Shown piece by piece: positions 6,693 to 9,172 of a stretch of 9,172 nt of DNA; position 1 is the stretch's first letter; each line of letters starts with the position of its first letter. The stretch is from CAWKZT01 sp963854565 (GTDB taxonomy: Bacteria > Actinomycetota > Acidimicrobiia > Acidimicrobiales > JAHEJN01), in contig CAWKZT010000068.1 of the NCBI GenBank assembly GCA_963854565.1, positions 1 through 9,172 on the forward strand, in the 5' to 3' direction. The position numbers and the translations under genes were made by a program. The notes under the pieces were generated by a model. That model had not been told where the DNA came from, ran no database searches, and saw only the letters and a program-made list of their open reading frames with translations.

Positions 6693-6697
6693 AGGAG
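6693..6697 (+). promoter_or_regulatory. Ribosome binding site deciding the mutase start
   Basis: AGGAG lies 6 nt before GTG 6704. The competing in-frame ATG 6728 has only an AGG two bases away, too close to work well, so this site favours the GTG as the start. Confidence 0.6.
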
Positions 6698-6703
6698 CAG
6701 ACG

Positions 6704-8392
6704 GTGCGGGGCGACTACGGTCAGGCCATGACACAGAACTCGGTGGAGTTAGCAGTTATTCGAGCCTGGATCGACGCCGACCCCGACCCTGTCACTCGCG
6801 ACGAGCTGGAAAAATTGGTCGTTACGATGCCCGACTCCATCAGCGAGCTGGCCGATCGTTTCGCCGGTCGCTTGCAATTCGGCACAGCGGGGTTACGCGG
6901 CGCAGTAGGCGCTGGACCGAATCGGATGAATCGTCTGGTGGTGCGCCAGGCGGCGGCGGGGCTCATGGACTGGCTACCCGGCGGAGCCAAGGTTGTCATT
7001 GGCTATGACGCCCGCACAACCAGCGAAGCATTCGCTATTGAGACGGCCCGGGTCGTCGAAGCGAAGGGCGGCACTGCGGTGCTTGGCAATGGGTTCGTGC
7101 CGACACCAGCATTGGCTTTTGCGGTCACCAATCACGAGGCCGATGCAGGCGTAATGGTGACTGCTAGCCACAATCCGGCCGGCGACAATGGGTACAAGGT
7201 GTATTTAAACGATGGCGCCCAGTTGGTATCGCCCGCCGACACCGAGATCGAAGAAGCGATTTCCATCGTGGCCGCAAACGGGTTCGATCCAGGCGATCCC
7301 TATATTGCTGATCCGGTCGACTTCTTAACGCCCTACATCGATGCAATGCACGCCGTTCTTGGTGCATCTGTGCCCGGTGCGAGGCCGCTGAAGGTGGTGT
7401 ATTCAGCGATGCACGGTGTCGGGTCTGAAGGCATACACAAGCTGTTCGGGCGGCTGGGCCTTGACGAACTTATTGTTGTTCCCGAACAAGACGAACCCGA
7501 CGGAACGTTTCCAACTGCACCGTTTCCCAACCCGGAAGAAGCGGGGGCCTTGGATCTTGCCTTTGCTCTGGCCAAAGAGGTCGAGGCTGACTTTGTCATT
7601 GCCAATGATCCCGATGCTGACCGGCTGGCTCTTGCCGTTAACGGTCCTACTGGGTGGGGCCGGCTTACCGGCGATCAACTGGGTCTATTGCTGGCGGATA
7701 GTGTTCTCGACCACACCGACGGTGATGATCGAATTGTGGCGTCGAGTTTGGTGTCGTCGTCTTCGTTGGGTGTGCTCGCCGCCGCCCGTGGTGTGGCTTA
7801 TCAAAGCACGCTGACGGGTTTCAAATGGATTGTGAAGGTCGGCCGACCCGGTAGTGGCAAACGTCTGGTGTTCGGTTACGAAGAAGCCCTTGGGTACTGC
7901 GTATCTACCAAAGTTCTCGATAAGGATGGCATCAGTGCTGCGGCCGAACTTGTTCGCCGAGCCCAAGAACTCAGCATGGTTGGGAGCGACCTTCCTGGAC
8001 GATTAGCCGAGATATTCGCCGAGATCGGCGTGTTTGTCACTGATCAGCATGTCGAACGGGTCGAAGGGTCTGGAGCCCAGGAAAAACTCACGGCCATCAT
8101 GGCGTCGTTGCGTAGCGATCCTCCGACGACAATTGGCAGCCGCGTCATCTCGGTCGAGGACTTGTTGGGAGATGTCGACAAAGACGCCGATGTGTTGACC
8201 TACCGTCTCGAGGATGGTTCACGGATCATCTTGCGCCCGAGCGGCACCGAACCCAAGTTAAAGGCTTATCTGGAAGCGACCGCACCTCCGACAGGTGACG
8301 TCGCACAAGTGGCCGCTGTCGAGATTGAGTTGCAGCAACGACTCGACAAGCTCAAAGGCAGTGTCGCGGAGCTAATTGGCAACCGAACCTAG
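6704..8392 (+). CDS. pmmB: Phosphoglucomutase/phosphomannomutase (alpha-D-phosphohexomutase family)
   Basis: The 562-residue enzyme interconverts hexose 1- and 6-phosphates via a phosphoserine and a bisphosphate intermediate, supplying glucose-1-P or mannose-1-P for sugar nucleotide and polysaccharide synthesis in the cytosol. All four family domains are present. GTAGLRG (60-66) precedes the catalytic loop TASHNP (153-158, phospho-Ser155), which is followed by DNGYKVYLNDG. The Mg2+ loop DPDADR is at 302-307, the sugar-binding loop GYEEALGY at 391-398, and the phosphate-binding loop RPSGTEPKLKAY starts at 511. Length and motif spellings fit the long PGM/PMM2-like branch that includes mycobacterial PmmB; glucose versus mannose specificity cannot be read from sequence, so the symbol is provisional. 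GTG 6704 is chosen for its AGGAG site; ATG 6728 (eight residues shorter) is the alternative. The gene is convergent with upp, an order also known from mycobacteria. Confidence 0.93.
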   Translation: MRGDYGQAMTQNSVELAVIRAWIDADPDPVTRDELEKLVVTMPDSISELADRFAGRLQFGTAGLRGAVGAGPNRMNRLVVRQAAAGLMDWLPGGAKVVIGYDARTTSEAFAIETARVVEAKGGTAVLGNGFVPTPALAFAVTNHEADAGVMVTASHNPAGDNGYKVYLNDGAQLVSPADTEIEEAISIVAANGFDPGDPYIADPVDFLTPYIDAMHAVLGASVPGARPLKVVYSAMHGVGSEGIHKLFGRLGLDELIVVPEQDEPDGTFPTAPFPNPEEAGALDLAFALAKEVEADFVIANDPDADRLALAVNGPTGWGRLTGDQLGLLLADSVLDHTDGDDRIVASSLVSSSSLGVLAAARGVAYQSTLTGFKWIVKVGRPGSGKRLVFGYEEALGYCVSTKVLDKDGISAAAELVRRAQELSMVGSDLPGRLAEIFAEIGVFVTDQHVERVEGSGAQEKLTAIMASLRSDPPTTIGSRVISVEDLLGDVDKDADVLTYRLEDGSRIILRPSGTEPKLKAYLEATAPPTGDVAQVAAVEIELQQRLDKLKGSVAELIGNRT

Positions 8393-8454
8393 GGAAATAG
8401 TTACAAAAGGCGCTGAGTTGCACACTGGTTACCCGGCGGGGTGCCGCATTTGGA

Positions 8455-8472
8455 GGTCGAGAACGTTCGACC
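8455..8472. terminator. Short hairpin between convergent pmmB and upp genes
   Basis: GGTCGA (8455-8460) and TCGACC (8467-8472) pair as a 6-bp stem, extendable by a G-U pair to leave an AACG tetraloop. It stands in the 115-bp gap between the two convergent stop codons, where a terminator is expected. No T run follows on either strand, so it is not a standard intrinsic terminator. A weaker 4-bp hairpin, ACCC/GGGT (8431-8442), lies just before it. Confidence 0.35.
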
Positions 8473-8507
8473 AGACTGCATCAAAGTAGGCCAAGTACTG
8501 ATCTTGG

Positions 8508-9128
8508 CTAATCGATGCCAAATTGACGGTCGCCGGCGTCGCCTAGTCCGGGGTAGATGTACGCGGTGTCAGTGAGGTATTCATCGACAGAGGCGGTCAC
8601 AACGCTGATGTTGTCCAAGGCCGCGTCGAGCGCTTCTATGCCCTCAGGGGCAGCAAGAACACATACGGCGGTGATGTGGCCGGCGTCGCGTTCGCGCAGC
8701 AGTTTGGCCGCATCGATCATCGAGCCACCGGTAGCCAACATTGGATCGAGCAGGAAGGCCGCGCCACCGTTGAGCATCGGCACGGTCTGCATGTAGACGG
8801 TTGGCTGGTGGGTTTCTTCGTTGCGTTTTGCACCTACAAATCCGACGGGGGCGGAGGGCAGTAACGTGCGGCCCGCTTCGAGCATGCCAAGGCCGGCGCG
8901 TAGCACGGGTACAAGTACCGGAGGGCGGTCGATCGTGCTGCCTCGGGTAACCCCAAGAGGGGTGGTGACATCGATTGTGGTGACGGGGTAGTGGCGCATT
9001 GCTTCGTACAACAGGAACGTCGAGAGGTCATGCAGCGCGGCGCGAAACCTGGCGGTGGGCGTGTTCTCGTCGCGTAACTGCGTCAAACGGTCGTCGGCGA
9101 GCGGGTGATTGACAATACGTACATCCAT
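8508..9128 (-). CDS. upp: Uracil phosphoribosyltransferase
   Basis: The enzyme joins uracil to PRPP to give UMP and pyrophosphate (pyrimidine salvage, cytosol). Read from ATG 9128 it has 206 residues, the usual size. It opens with the family-typical MDVRIVNHPLADDRLTQLRD; the VLVPVLRAGLGM segment (71-82) follows. The PRPP-binding loop is LLDPMLATGGS (126-136), and the uracil-binding C-terminal motif YIYPGLGDAGDRQFG runs from residue 190. All expected motifs are intact. The frame extends 13 codons further to ATG 9167, but those residues match nothing in the family, whose members begin at the MDVRIVNHPL position. A TATGGT box ends 8 nt before ATG 9128, so the mRNA may be leaderless. It is convergent with pmmB. 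Confidence 0.96.
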   Translation of the reverse strand: MDVRIVNHPLADDRLTQLRDENTPTARFRAALHDLSTFLLYEAMRHYPVTTIDVTTPLGVTRGSTIDRPPVLVPVLRAGLGMLEAGRTLLPSAPVGFVGAKRNEETHQPTVYMQTVPMLNGGAAFLLDPMLATGGSMIDAAKLLRERDAGHITAVCVLAAPEGIEALDAALDNISVVTASVDEYLTDTAYIYPGLGDAGDRQFGID

Positions 9129-9136
9129 GACGACCG

Positions 9137-9142
9137 ACCATA
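9137..9142 (-). promoter_or_regulatory. Putative -10 box of upp
   Basis: TATGGT on the minus strand fits TAnnnT and ends 8 nt before ATG 9128. A TTGGTT -35-like hexamer (9162-9167, minus) lies 19 bp further upstream, a slightly long spacer. The upstream sequence is cut by the window edge, so other promoters are possible. Confidence 0.35.
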
Positions 9143-9172
9143 GCCGGATCCCCGTCACCCCAACCAAGCGTT

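Noticed and set aside
8455..8472. Possible LexA (SOS) box around GAACGTTC
   Set aside because: The actinobacterial LexA site needs CGAAC and GTTCG separated by 4 nt. Here GAAC and GTTC are adjacent, and the site lies between gene 3' ends rather than at a promoter.

Overview
The window looks like ordinary chromosomal DNA from a moderately high-GC actinobacterium. The evidence is TAnnnT-type -10 boxes placed 6-8 nt from start codons, GTG starts, and a phosphosugar mutase gene convergent with upp, an order also known in mycobacteria (pmmB/upp). An acidimicrobial lineage is a guess from the flavour of the proteins and cannot be proved here. I see no mobile element, CRISPR array, tRNA or rRNA.

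Layout. Positions 1-2976 (minus strand) hold a two-gene unit: an M1-family aminopeptidase N, followed 8 nt later by a metallophosphoesterase that runs off the left edge of the window. Divergent from it is a PfkB/ribokinase-family kinase of adenosine-kinase type (3058-4047, plus). Next comes a compact regulatory unit: a TetR-family repressor (4155-4805) and, 11 nt downstream, a protein with a complete ferritin-like di-iron site (4817-5944). A perfect 19-bp palindrome overlaps the probable -10 box of the tetR promoter. A large nested hairpin (5961-6009) separates this unit from a convergent gene of unknown function (6016-6606, minus). The right end carries a phosphoglucomutase/phosphomannomutase (6704-8392, plus) and a convergent uracil phosphoribosyltransferase gene, upp (8508-9128, minus), with a small hairpin between them.

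How the genes fit together. upp (uracil salvage) and possibly the adenosine-kinase-like gene serve nucleotide salvage, the mutase feeds hexose phosphates into polysaccharide precursor synthesis, and PepN does cytosolic peptide turnover. The part least explained by known housekeeping roles is the TetR/di-iron pair. It looks like a self-regulated, inducible oxidase or oxygenase whose substrate is unknown. A second theme is translation initiation: four genes (pepN, tetR, the unknown gene and upp) have a TAnnnT box 6-8 nt before the start codon and no convincing Shine-Dalgarno sequence, as expected for leaderless mRNAs. The other three complete genes have clear AGGA or AGGAG ribosome binding sites.
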